The position numbers and the translations under genes are program-made. 15,303 nt of DNA from Burkholderia gladioli (GTDB taxonomy: Bacteria > Pseudomonadota > Gammaproteobacteria > Burkholderiales > Burkholderiaceae): contig WNEB01000016.1 of NCBI GenBank assembly GCA_009914575.1, positions 1 through 15,303 of the forward strand. Reading direction: 5' to 3'. The notes below the pieces were generated by a model. That model searched no databases and was not told the origin of the DNA. It saw only the letters and a program-made list of their open reading frames with translations. Shown piece after piece: positions 7,588 through 15,124 of this stretch (its first letter is position 1; each line of letters begins with the position of its first letter).

Positions 7588-7673
7588 TAGCGCGAAGTTC
7601 ACGATATTTTTCGCCAATTTGCTGCGAACCGGAGGTCAACCGCCGGCATCGCGCGATACGAAAAGCTTTGCGT

Positions 7674-8216
7674 TCAGAGCGTGTCGAGCGTCTTTTTGAG
7701 TTGGTTCGGCTCGATTTCGCCCAATTTTGGCATGCGTACCCGACCGTTCGCATCAATTACGACCGTAAACGGCAGCGCGCCGGCGGTATTGCCGAAATTA
7801 CGGGCCAGATCCGCGCCGGCGTATCCGCTGACGAATACCGGGTAATCCACTTTCACTTTCTGCAGGAACGCCTGGACGTTCTTGTCCGAATCGACGGCCA
7901 CCCCGACGAAACGGATGTCCTTCGCCTTGTAGGCGTGCGAGAGCTGCACGAGCTCCGGCATTTCCTTGACGCACGGGCCGCACCACGACGCCCAGAAGTT
8001 CACGACGACCTTCTGGCCCTTGAAGGCGGCCAGCGATTGCGGCTTGCCGGCGTCGTCGGTGACCTGCGCGGCCCACAGCGTGGCGACCGGATCGGACTTG
8101 GCGGTGGCCGCCTCGGCGGCGTTCTCGAACACGTCGCCGCGCATCCAGTCGGTCAGGCCGCCGGCGACCGCGACGACCGCCACGACGGCTACGGGGAGGA
8201 ATCGTTTACTGTTCAT
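7674..8216 (-). CDS. TlpA/ResA-like membrane-anchored thioredoxin
   Basis: A 180-residue thiol-disulfide oxidoreductase. The N-terminus MNSKRFLPVAVVAVVAVAGG is a signal or membrane anchor, putting the domain in the periplasm. The thioredoxin fold carries the redox site WCGPC (Cys79, Cys82) in VVNFWASWCGPCVKEMPEL and the cis-proline loop GALPFTVV. The spacing and the DDAGKPQSLAAFKGQKVVVNFWA lead-in are of the TlpA/ResA type (AhpC-TSA/Redoxin fold), which usually reduces periplasmic disulfides, for instance in cytochrome c maturation; the substrate here is unknown. I chose the ATG at 8216 because the signal sequence begins there; a longer upstream frame is low-complexity. The start overlaps the last 11 bases of the preceding gene, suggesting coupled translation. 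Confidence 0.9.
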   Translation of the reverse strand: MNSKRFLPVAVVAVVAVAGGLTDWMRGDVFENAAEAATAKSDPVATLWAAQVTDDAGKPQSLAAFKGQKVVVNFWASWCGPCVKEMPELVQLSHAYKAKDIRFVGVAVDSDKNVQAFLQKVKVDYPVFVSGYAGADLARNFGNTAGALPFTVVIDANGRVRMPKLGEIEPNQLKKTLDTL

Positions 8217-8872
8217 CTTCGGATCGAATCGGGGTGGAAAGGGCGGCCGGCGCGTCGAGCAGCGCGCGCAGGGCTGCGGCGTCGGCGCGATTGAGCCGGC
8301 CGCGCGCATCGGCGCGCACCGCGCCGCGCAGGTCGTCGGCATCGTAGAGCGCCACGTGTATCCCGATCGGGTCGGGATCGCGGCGCTCGCGCCAGAGAAA
8401 GCTCAGGGTTTCGACGTCGCCGCGCCCGGCGAAATGCCGCGTTTCGGACACGTCGTATTGAATGTTCTGGTTCAGCAGATAGATCGCGCCTTCCTTCTGG
8501 CTGTCGGAAAACGTCTGCAGATGGATGTCGGAGTGCGCGTTGGCGGTGCCGTTCAGCACGGCGCCGGCCAGGTAGGGCGAGAACGGCGCGAGCCGGCCTA
8601 TCCAGTCGAGCGCCACGCGCCGCAGCCGGGCCAGCTCGGCCGGCTGCGTGTCGGACTGGAACAGCGCCATGTATTCGTGCAGCTCGGCCTCGACCATGTC
8701 GTTGTCGGGCAGCCATTCCCCGGCGATCCGGGTATCGCCCAGCAACTGGCGGGCGACCGGCCTTGCGTTTCGCGGCGGCGTAATCGAGCCCGTCCTCGGC
8801 GATGAGGCGGGCGGCGGCGAGCGCGATTTCCTCGCGGACGCGACGCGGGTCGAGCAGGGAGTGTCGAGGCAT
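8206..8872 (-). pseudogene. Conserved protein of unknown function, split by a +1 frameshift
   Basis: The first part reads MPRHSLLDPRRVREEIALAA...GLDYAAAKRKA, then the frame changes near 8759-8760 and the second part reads ...ARQLLGDTRIAGEWLPDND... to ...TPIRSEDEQ. Both halves fit one conserved Burkholderia-type protein of about 221 residues: the span of 667 bases is one more than a multiple of three. Removing one base of the CCGGCC at about 8758-8762 gives KRKAVARQLLGD and a single open frame. The second half (GAVLNGTANAHSDIHLQTF) faintly recalls a nucleotidyltransferase core, but I would not assign a function. Some database entries may copy the name of the neighbouring murein ligase, which the sequence does not support. 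It overlaps the TlpA-like gene by 11 bases. A base-call error would make this an intact gene. Confidence 0.75.
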
Positions 8873-8881
8873 GGTGCGCCA

Positions 8882-8887
8882 ATCATA
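8882..8887 (-). promoter_or_regulatory. Possible -10 box for the 8872-8206 gene, close to its ATG
   Basis: TATGAT on the minus strand (8882-8887) sits only ten bases before the ATG at 8872. If used, the transcript would have a leader of a few bases or none. No clear -35 match is seen. The region is the divergent intergenic space shared with mpl. Confidence 0.25.
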
Positions 8888-8947
8888 CTCGATCGGCCGC
8901 CCGGCGCTGCGCGCGCCCGACCGACGCGGCGGGGCAGGCGGCTCGGT

Positions 8948-8953
8948 TACAAT
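8948..8953 (+). promoter_or_regulatory. Possible -10 box for mpl
   Basis: TACAAT in the context GGTTACAATGG stands out in very GC-rich sequence within the 187-bp divergent gap. The start point would be near 8960, leaving a leader of about 100 bases before the mpl ATG. A convincing -35 hexamer is not visible. The rest of the gap shows nothing I can name. Confidence 0.35.
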
Positions 8954-9059
8954 GGCAGCCTTTCTCCGGCTGCCGGTCGGCGCGATCGTCGCGGCACGGC
9001 GCGGTCGCCGGTTTCGATTCGCGACTTCGCATGGCGCCCGCGCGGCGCGACAGCTCTCT

Positions 9060-10451
9060 ATGCATATCCACATTCTTGGCATCTGCGGCACGTTCATGGG
9101 CGGTCTCGCCGTGCTCGCCCGCGAGGCGGGCCATACCGTGAACGGATGCGACGCGGGAGTCTATCCGCCGATGAGCACCCAGCTCGAAGCGCAGGGTATA
9201 CAACTGATCGAAGGCTACGGCGCCGAGCAGGTCGATCTGGCGCCCGATCTGTTCGTGATCGGCAACGTCGTGTCGCGCGGCAGCCCGCTGATGGAAGCGA
9301 TCCTCGATCGCGGCCTGCCGTATACCTCCGGCCCGCAGTGGCTCGGCGAGCACGTGCTGGCCGACAAGTGGGTGCTGGCCGTGGCCGGCACCCACGGCAA
9401 GACCACCACCAGCTCGATGCTGGCCTGGCTGCTCGAGGATTCGGGCCTGAACCCGGGCTTCCTGATCGGCGGCGTGCCGCTGAACTTCGGCGTGTCGGCG
9501 CGGCTGACCGATTCGAGCTTCTTCGTGATCGAGGCCGACGAATACGACACGGCCTTCTTCGACAAGCGCTCCAAGTTTGTCCATTACCGGCCCCGCACCG
9601 CGGTGCTGAACAACCTCGAATTCGATCACGCCGACATCTTCCCCGATCTTGCCGCGATCGAAACCCAATTCCACCATCTCGTGCGCACCGTGCCGGGCGT
9701 CGGGCGGATCGTGTACAACGACCGCGAGGCCGCGCTCGACCGCGTGCTGGCGCGCGGCTGCTGGAGCGAGGTCGAGCGCTTCGGCGTGGAGGGCGGCTGG
9801 CAGGCGCTGCCGGTCGAGGACGGCGTGCCGGTGGATGAACGCTTCGCCGTTTACTGGCGCGGCGAGCGGATGGGCGAAGTCGAATGGACGGTTCAGGGCG
9901 AGCACAACCGGCAGAACGCGCTGGCGGCGATCGCGGCCGCGCGCTCGGTCGGCGTGCCGCCGGCCCAGGCGGCGCGCTCGTTCGCGACGTTCCGCAACGT
10001 CAAGCGGCGCATGGAGATTCGCGGCAGCGTGGACGGCGTGACCGTCTACGACGATTTCGCGCACCACCCGACCGCGATCGACACCACGATCGCCGGCCTC
10101 CGCGCACGGATCGGCCGCGATCACACCCGTATCCTCGCGGTGCTGGAGCCGCGCTCGAACACCATGAAGCTAGGCACGATGAAGGCGCAGCTGCCGGGCA
10201 GCCTTGCCGATGCCGATCTCGTGTTCGGCTACGGCGCGGCGTCGGGCCGCGACGCGCTCGGCTGGAGCCTGGCCGACGCGCTGGCGCCGCTCGGCGAGCG
10301 CGCGCAGGCGTTCGACGATCTCCACGCGCTGGTCAAGGCCGTCGCGGCCGCCGCCCGGTCGTGCGACCAGATCCTCGTGATGAGCAACGGCGGCTTCGGC
10401 GGCGTGCACCAGAAGCTGCTCGACGCGCTGCCCGCACGGAGCGGCGCGTGA
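9060..10451 (+). CDS. mpl: UDP-N-acetylmuramate:tripeptide ligase (murein recycling)
   Basis: A 463-residue Mur-ligase family member that joins recycled L-Ala-D-Glu-mesoDap to UDP-MurNAc, returning peptide to cell-wall synthesis in the cytosol. The N-terminal domain starts MHIHILGICGTFMGGLA, as in Mpl rather than MurC. The ATP loop is AGTHGKTTTSSM (109-120), followed by EADEYDTAFFDKRSKF (158-173), GEHNRQNALAA (280-290) and VYDDFAHHPTAI (329-340). The length matches E. coli Mpl (457). The ATG at 9060 is where the family begins; the frame is open further upstream (another ATG at 8952) but that part is low-complexity. No good Shine-Dalgarno sequence is visible. The stop TGA overlaps the GTG start of the next gene (GTGA). 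Confidence 0.95.
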   Translation: MHIHILGICGTFMGGLAVLAREAGHTVNGCDAGVYPPMSTQLEAQGIQLIEGYGAEQVDLAPDLFVIGNVVSRGSPLMEAILDRGLPYTSGPQWLGEHVLADKWVLAVAGTHGKTTTSSMLAWLLEDSGLNPGFLIGGVPLNFGVSARLTDSSFFVIEADEYDTAFFDKRSKFVHYRPRTAVLNNLEFDHADIFPDLAAIETQFHHLVRTVPGVGRIVYNDREAALDRVLARGCWSEVERFGVEGGWQALPVEDGVPVDERFAVYWRGERMGEVEWTVQGEHNRQNALAAIAAARSVGVPPAQAARSFATFRNVKRRMEIRGSVDGVTVYDDFAHHPTAIDTTIAGLRARIGRDHTRILAVLEPRSNTMKLGTMKAQLPGSLADADLVFGYGAASGRDALGWSLADALAPLGERAQAFDDLHALVKAVAAAARSCDQILVMSNGGFGGVHQKLLDALPARSGA

Positions 10452-11026
10452 TCCTGTATCCGCACGGGTTCCGCTCGTCGCCGCAGTCGTTCAAGTCGCG
10501 GCTGCTCGCGGCGCGCATGGCCGAACTCGGCCGCGCCGACGAGTGGCGCTGCCCGGCGCTGTCGGTATCGCCGCTCGAAGCGGTGGCGCTGGCCGAAGCC
10601 GAGGTGGCCGGCGCGGCGCCCGACACGGTCACCGTGATCGGCAGTTCGCTGGGCGGCTACTACGCCACCTGGCTGGCCGAAAAACACGGCTGGCGCGCGG
10701 TGCTGCTCAATCCGGCCACGCTGCCGCAGCGCGATCTGATGCGCCATCTCGGCGAACAGCCGCTCTGGCACGGCGGCGGCAGCATCGTCGTCGAGCCGCG
10801 CCACCTGGGCGAACTCGACGCGCTGAGCGTGCGCGCCGTGACGCGCCCGGAACGCTACTATCTGATCGCCGCGAAGGGCGACGAAGTGCTCGACTACCGC
10901 GAGATGCTCGCGCACTATCGGGGCGCGCGCACCCGCTTCATCGACGGCAGCGATCACGGCATCAGCGAGTTCGCCGACTACGCCGACGAGGTGCTGGCGT
11001 TCTGCGACGCGCCGCGAACGCCCTAG
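10448..11026 (+). CDS. YqiA/YcfP-family alpha/beta-hydrolase (esterase)
   Basis: A 192-residue serine hydrolase. It begins MILYPHGFRSSPQSFKS (the oxyanion-loop HGF motif of the YqiA family). It carries the nucleophile motif GSSLGG with Ser67, an acidic residue in AAKGDEVLDY and the catalytic His in DGSDHGISEF. YqiA of E. coli hydrolyses short acyl esters; the natural substrate is unknown. The start is GTG at 10448-10450, overlapping the mpl stop codon, so the two are translated together. Its length is near that of E. coli YqiA (193). Confidence 0.9.
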   Translation: MILYPHGFRSSPQSFKSRLLAARMAELGRADEWRCPALSVSPLEAVALAEAEVAGAAPDTVTVIGSSLGGYYATWLAEKHGWRAVLLNPATLPQRDLMRHLGEQPLWHGGGSIVVEPRHLGELDALSVRAVTRPERYYLIAAKGDEVLDYREMLAHYRGARTRFIDGSDHGISEFADYADEVLAFCDAPRTP

Positions 11027-11072
11027 CCGGGCCCATCCGGGTCGGCAACCGAATTCAATCCAAGCTGGACGA

Positions 11073-11091
11073 GGCGCCGCCGCGCGGCGCC
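11073..11091. other. Inverted repeat between the esterase and RNase genes
   Basis: GGCGCCGC (11073-11080) and GCGGCGCC (11084-11091) form a perfect 8-bp stem with a 3-base loop. No T-run follows, so this is not a typical terminator. It lies 27 bases before the GTG start of the RNase gene and could affect its translation or RNA stability. Confidence 0.35.
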
Positions 11092-11117
11092 GGACAGTCT
11101 CAACGAGAGTTAAGCGA

Positions 11118-13176
11118 GTGAACGTTTTTTTCGAGGAATCGGGCAGTTTCAAGGCCGGCAGCGTGCTGTCGCGCCAGGGCGACGCATTTCAGGTCGAGCT
11201 GCCGGGCGGGCGGCGCGCCAAGGTGCGCGCCAAGGATGTGCTGATCGAATTCGACAAGCCGGCGGCCGGCGAACTGATGCAGCAGGCCGATGCGACCGCA
11301 CAGGAAATCGATCTCGATTTCCTGTGGGAATGCGCGCCGAGCGAGGAATTTGCCTACGCCACGCTGGCCGACGAGTATTTCGGCAGCGGCTACGGCCCCG
11401 TCGAGCGCGCGGCGCTGGTGCTGCGCATGCACGGCTCGCCCGTGTATTTCCGCCGCAAGGGGCGCGGCCAGTATCAGCGCGCGCCCGAAGAGCAGCTGAA
11501 GATGGCGCTTGCCGGGCTCGAGCGCAAGCGCCAGCAGGCGCTGGTGCAGGCCGGCTACGAAGAGGAACTGAAGGCGGGCAAGCTGCCGGCCTCGTTCGAA
11601 GGCAAGGCGCTGAACCTGCTCACGCGCCCCGACAAGAACTCGATCGAATACAAGGTGCTCGACGCCGCGGCGATCGCGCTCGGCGTGTCGCAGGCCCGGC
11701 TGATGCTCGATTGCGGCGGAGTGGCCTCGCCGCGCGCGCTGCACGAGGCGCGCTTCCTGGCCGAGCACTTCCCGCACGGCACCGGTTTCCCGCCCGTCAC
11801 GGTCGGCGCGCTGCCGGACGATCTGCCGCGCGCGAACGTCGAGGCGTTCTCGATCGACGACGTGACCACCACCGAAATCGACGACGCGTGCTCGGTCGAG
11901 CATCTGCCCGAGAACCGGGTACGGATCGGCGTGCACATCGCCGCGCCGGCGCTCGGCATCACGCGCGGCGACGCGATCGACGCGATCGCGCGCGCGCGGC
12001 TGTCGACCGTCTACATGCCAGGCGACAAGATCACGATGCTGCCCGACGACGTAGTGGACGTGTTCACGCTGAAGGAAGGCGGCTTCCGCCCGGCGCTGTC
12101 GCTGTACATCATCGTCGACCGCGAGACGCAGGACATCGTCGCGAACGAAACGCGCGCCGAATACGTGTTCGTGAAAAGCAACCTGCGCCACAACACGCTC
12201 GACGAGCTGGTCAACGAGGAAACGCTCGCGGCCGGCAGCGGCGAGTATCCGCACAAGGACGACATCGCGGTGCTGTGGCCGCTCGCGCAGGCGCTGTTCG
12301 AGAATTGCCAGGCGGCGCGCGCCGGCTACGGCCTGAAGCGCGAGGTGCAGCGCAACACCGACTACAAGTTCTATGTGGAAGGCGAGCACATCTCGATCAC
12401 GCCGCGGCGTCGCGGCTCGCCGCTCGACCTGATCGTGTCCGAGCTGGCGATCCTGTCGAATTCCACGTGGGGCGCGTTCCTTCACGACCACACGGTGCCG
12501 GGCATCTACCGTTCGCAGCGCGCGCTCGGCGTGCCGACCGGCCCGAAGCGCACGCGCATGCAAACGTCCGCCGCGCCGCTACGTCGACCTGGTCAACCAG
12601 TGGCAACTGCTGGCGTGCGTCCAGCACGGCGTGACGGCCAAGCTGGCCGCGCCGTTCAAGCCGAAGGACGCCGATCTGTACGCGGTCGTGCAGGGCTTCG
12701 ACGACACCTATACGGCCTATGCCGATCATCAGCGCCGCATGGAGTATTTCTGGTGCCTGCGCTGGCTGCGCCAGGAAAACCGCCGGCAGGTCGTGGCGGC
12801 GGTGGTGAAGGGCGATCTGGTGCGGCTCGAGGAAATCCCGCTGCTGCTGCATGTGCCGGGGCTCGGCGTGCATGCGCGCGGCACGCGCGTGCTGCTCGAC
12901 GTGATGTCGATCGACGAACTGACGATCGAGGCGTCGGTGCGCCTGCTCAACGTGCTCGATGCGCCGGTCGTCGCGAACGGCGAAGCGGTCGACGAGGATG
13001 ACGGCGCCGAGGAAGCGGCTGGCGACGACACGCTCGTCGAGGCCGCCGACGATTCGGCCGAAAGCGAAGCCGAGGCGCTGGCCGAGGCCGGTGCCGCAGC
13101 CGACGGCGAAGCCGCGCCGGACGCGGCGCAGACGGAACCGACCGGCCAGGCGGCCGGCGACGAGGAGACGAAATGA
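11118..13176 (+). pseudogene. RNase II/RNB-family exoribonuclease, broken by an internal deletion
   Basis: Start GTG (11118), protein MNVFFEESGSFKAGSVLSRQ. The RNB catalytic domain starts near residue 240 and keeps the aspartates of SIDDVTTTEIDDACS. The frame is correct to KRTRMQTSAAP (about residue 487, base 12578) and then jumps: the expected sequence resumes out of frame at YVDLVNQWQLLACVQHG (12580 on) and continues to the acidic C-terminal tail and the stop at 13174. Between these points the family has about 18 residues, including the SPLRRY signature next to the active site. That makes a deletion of 3n-1 bases, about 53. The join reads GCGCCGCTAC, consistent with recombination between two GCGCCGC repeats. 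Frame 1 would run to 13001 with a nonsense tail. The stop overlaps the aroE ATG. Function is probably lost; the name rnb is used for relatives. Confidence 0.88.
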
Positions 13177-14042
13177 GCGAGCGCGACCCTTATGTCGTGA
13201 TCGGCAACCCGGTGGCGCACAGCAAGTCGCCGGCGATCCATGCGGCGTTCGCCGCGCAGACGGGCGAGGCCGTGGCTTACGCGCACCGCCTCGCGCCGCT
13301 CGACGGCTTCGAGGCGTCGGTGCGCGAATTCATCGCGGCCGGCGGGCGCGGCGCCAACGTCACGGTGCCGTTCAAGCTCGAGGCGCACGCGTTGGCCGAT
13401 ACGCTGTCGCCGCGCGCGGTCGCGGCCGGTGCGGTCAATACGCTGCGTTTCGATGCCGATGGTGGCATTTACGGCGACAACACCGACGGCGTCGGCCTCG
13501 TGCGCGACATCGAGCAGAACCTCGGCGTGTCGCTGGCCGGCGCGCGCATCCTGCTGCTCGGCGCGGGCGGCGCGGGCGGCGCGGGCGGCGCGGCGCGCGG
13601 CGTGGTGTTGCCGATGCTCGATCGCGCACCGCTGTCGATCGACATCGTCAACCGCACCGCGAGCAAGGCCGAGGCGCTCGTCAGCCAGTTCATGCAGGCT
13701 GCCCACGACGCCGGCTGCGCGCTGGCGGGCGGCAGCGCGGCAATCGTCGAGCGTCGCCCCTACGACGTGATCGTCAACGCCACGGCCGGCAGCCTCGACG
13801 CCGCGCTGCCCGAATGCGACGCCGCCGCGTTCGGCGCGGGCACGCTCGCCTACGACATGATGTACAGCGCCCAGCCGACCGTCTTCATGCGGCACGCGGC
13901 CTCGCTCGGCGCGCGTCCGACCGACGGCCTCGGCATGCTGGTCGAGCAGGCCGCCGAGTCGTTCTACCTCTGGCGCGGCGTGCGGCCCGACGGCGCGCCA
14001 GTGCTGGCCGCGGTGCGCGACGCGCTGGCCGCGGCCGCCTGA
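13173..14042 (+). CDS. aroE: Shikimate dehydrogenase with an expanded glycine loop
   Basis: A 289-residue NADP-dependent enzyme reducing 3-dehydroshikimate to shikimate. Substrate-site GNPVAHSKSP, catalytic Lys68 in NVTVPFKLEA and Asp105 in GDNTDG are present, as are VNRTASKAEAL, the NAT motif and the C-terminal DGLGMLVEQAAESFYLWRGV. The dinucleotide loop, normally GAGGAARG, reads GAGGAGGAGGAARG: codons 13563-13589 are three copies of GCGGGCGGC, giving six extra residues exactly in the NADP pyrophosphate loop. The effect on activity is unknown. The ATG overlaps the stop of the RNase gene (ATGA), so translation may depend on ribosomes arriving from that broken gene. mtgA follows after 21 bp. 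Confidence 0.94.
   Translation: MSERDPYVVIGNPVAHSKSPAIHAAFAAQTGEAVAYAHRLAPLDGFEASVREFIAAGGRGANVTVPFKLEAHALADTLSPRAVAAGAVNTLRFDADGGIYGDNTDGVGLVRDIEQNLGVSLAGARILLLGAGGAGGAGGAARGVVLPMLDRAPLSIDIVNRTASKAEALVSQFMQAAHDAGCALAGGSAAIVERRPYDVIVNATAGSLDAALPECDAAAFGAGTLAYDMMYSAQPTVFMRHAASLGARPTDGLGMLVEQAAESFYLWRGVRPDGAPVLAAVRDALAAAA
13563..13589 (+). repeat. Three tandem copies of a 9-bp unit inside aroE
   Basis: GCGGGCGGC occurs three times in a row and encodes Ala-Gly-Gly repeats in the nucleotide-binding loop. Such short tandem units can gain or lose copies by slippage without changing the frame. Confidence 0.85.
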
Positions 14043-14063
14043 CCGGCACCGCGCCTGCCTCGC

Positions 14064-14828
14064 ATGGCGATCCCGCTCGGCGTCGGTCGCTCGCGCCCGC
14101 CCGGCACGCCACGCCCGGCGCGCCGGCGCGGCCTCGCGCGCTGGGCCGCCTACGTGGCGGTCGTGCTGGCGCTCGCGTGGCTCGTCACCCAGCTTTATTA
14201 CTTCGCGCAGATCGCGCTGTGGAACGTCGTCGACCCAGGCTCGACCGCCTTCATGCGCGCCGATGCGTGGCGGTTGAAAGCCGAAACGCCGCCCGTGACG
14301 ATCCAGCATCAGTGGGTGCCGTACGACCAGATTTCGCGCAACCTGAAGCGCGCCGTGATCGCCTCCGAAGACGCCGATTTCGCCAACAACAACGGCTACG
14401 AAGTCGACGCGATCCTGCAGGCCTGGGAGAAGAACCGCGCACGCGGGCGGATCGTGGCAGGCGGCTCCACCATCTCGCAGCAGCTCGCGCGCAACCTGTT
14501 CCTGTCGAGCCAGAAGAGCTATCTGCGCAAGGGGCAGGAGTTGATCATCACCTGGATGCTCGAAACCCTGCTCGACAAGGAGCGGATCTTCGAGATCTAC
14601 CTGAATTCGGTGGAATTCGGGCGCGGCGTGTACGGCGCGGAGGCGGCGGCGCGCTACTACTACAAGGAGCCGGCGAGCCGGCTCACGGCCTGGCAGGCCG
14701 CCCGGCTTGCCGTGATGCTGCCCAATCCGAAGTTCTTCGACGCCCATCGCAATTCGCCCTGGCTTGCGCAGCGCACGCGCGTGATCGCGCGGCGGATGGG
14801 GGGGGCGGAGTTGCCGGCTTCGCAGTGA
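14064..14828 (+). CDS. mtgA: Monofunctional biosynthetic peptidoglycan transglycosylase
   Basis: A 254-residue GT51 glycosyltransferase that polymerises lipid II into glycan strands at the periplasmic face of the inner membrane. A basic N-terminus is followed by one membrane segment at about 28-47. The catalytic Glu102 lies in [10 protein letters not shown], followed by [52 protein letters not shown] and [19 protein letters not shown], the five conserved GT51 motifs. There is no transpeptidase domain, as expected for MtgA. It follows aroE by 21 bp, the usual betaproteobacterial order. No clear terminator is seen in the 126 bp between its stop and the IS3 remnant. Confidence 0.96.
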   Translation: MAIPLGVGRSRPPGTPRPARRRGLARWAAYVAVVLALAWLVTQLYYFAQIALWNVVDPGSTAFMRADAWRLKAETPPVTIQHQWVPYDQISRNLKRAVIASEDADFANNNGYEVDAILQAWEKNRARGRIVAGGSTISQQLARNLFLSSQKSYLRKGQELIITWMLETLLDKERIFEIYLNSVEFGRGVYGAEAAARYYYKEPASRLTAWQAARLAVMLPNPKFFDAHRNSPWLAQRTRVIARRMGGAELPASQ

Positions 14829-14954
14829 GCGGATGCGGCGTATTGCCCGTCGCCAACGCGTTTTTCTGATCCGACCCGCGCGACTATCCCGGTCGTGCAT
14901 TCCCTCGTTGTGAAGACTTGCCTGCACGCCCGCTCGGCGCGGCGGCGACGCACG

Positions 14955-15124
14955 TGATCTTGCCCCTGATTTACGGACACCTATCTAAGCGACATTGGCC
15001 AGCTCGTACTGCTCTGGGCTGAGGTAGCCCAGGGTCGAGTGCGGCCGGATCCGATTGTAGTCAACCTCAATGTAGTCAAACACATGAGCCTTGGCCTGCT
15101 CCCGTGTGGCGAGGTGTTCACCAT
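14955..15124 (-). mobile_element. IS3-family remnant (3' end only)
   Basis: The left tip reads TGATCTTGCCCCTGATTTAC followed by GGACACC, which resembles IS3-family terminal repeats. Just inside it lies the C-terminal end of an IS3-type transposase on the minus strand. The element stops at about 15124, where an IS5-like terminal repeat begins, so most of it has been separated or lost. The bases 14829-14954 before it belong to neither mtgA nor the IS and show nothing I recognise. Confidence 0.8.
14985..15124 (-). pseudogene. IS3-family transposase (OrfB), C-terminal fragment
   Basis: The frame reads [20 protein letters not shown], then [20 protein letters not shown], then ELANVA and a TAG stop (14985-14987). 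The segment [18 protein letters not shown] is the hallmark end of the DDE (rve) integrase core in IS3-family OrfB. The catalytic residues lie upstream and are cut off by the IS5-like element starting at 15125, so this copy cannot be functional as seen in the window. Confidence 0.85.

Noticed and set aside
7487..7756. An 89-codon minus-strand frame spanning the gap between the TlpA-like gene and aroQ
   Set aside because: It starts inside the TlpA-like gene in another frame and has no recognisable motif; the gap holds a promoter candidate and a hairpin instead.
12729..14927. A 732-codon minus-strand frame opposite the RNase gene, aroE and mtgA
   Set aside because: Antisense shadow of three clear genes; composition is typical of reversed high-GC coding DNA.
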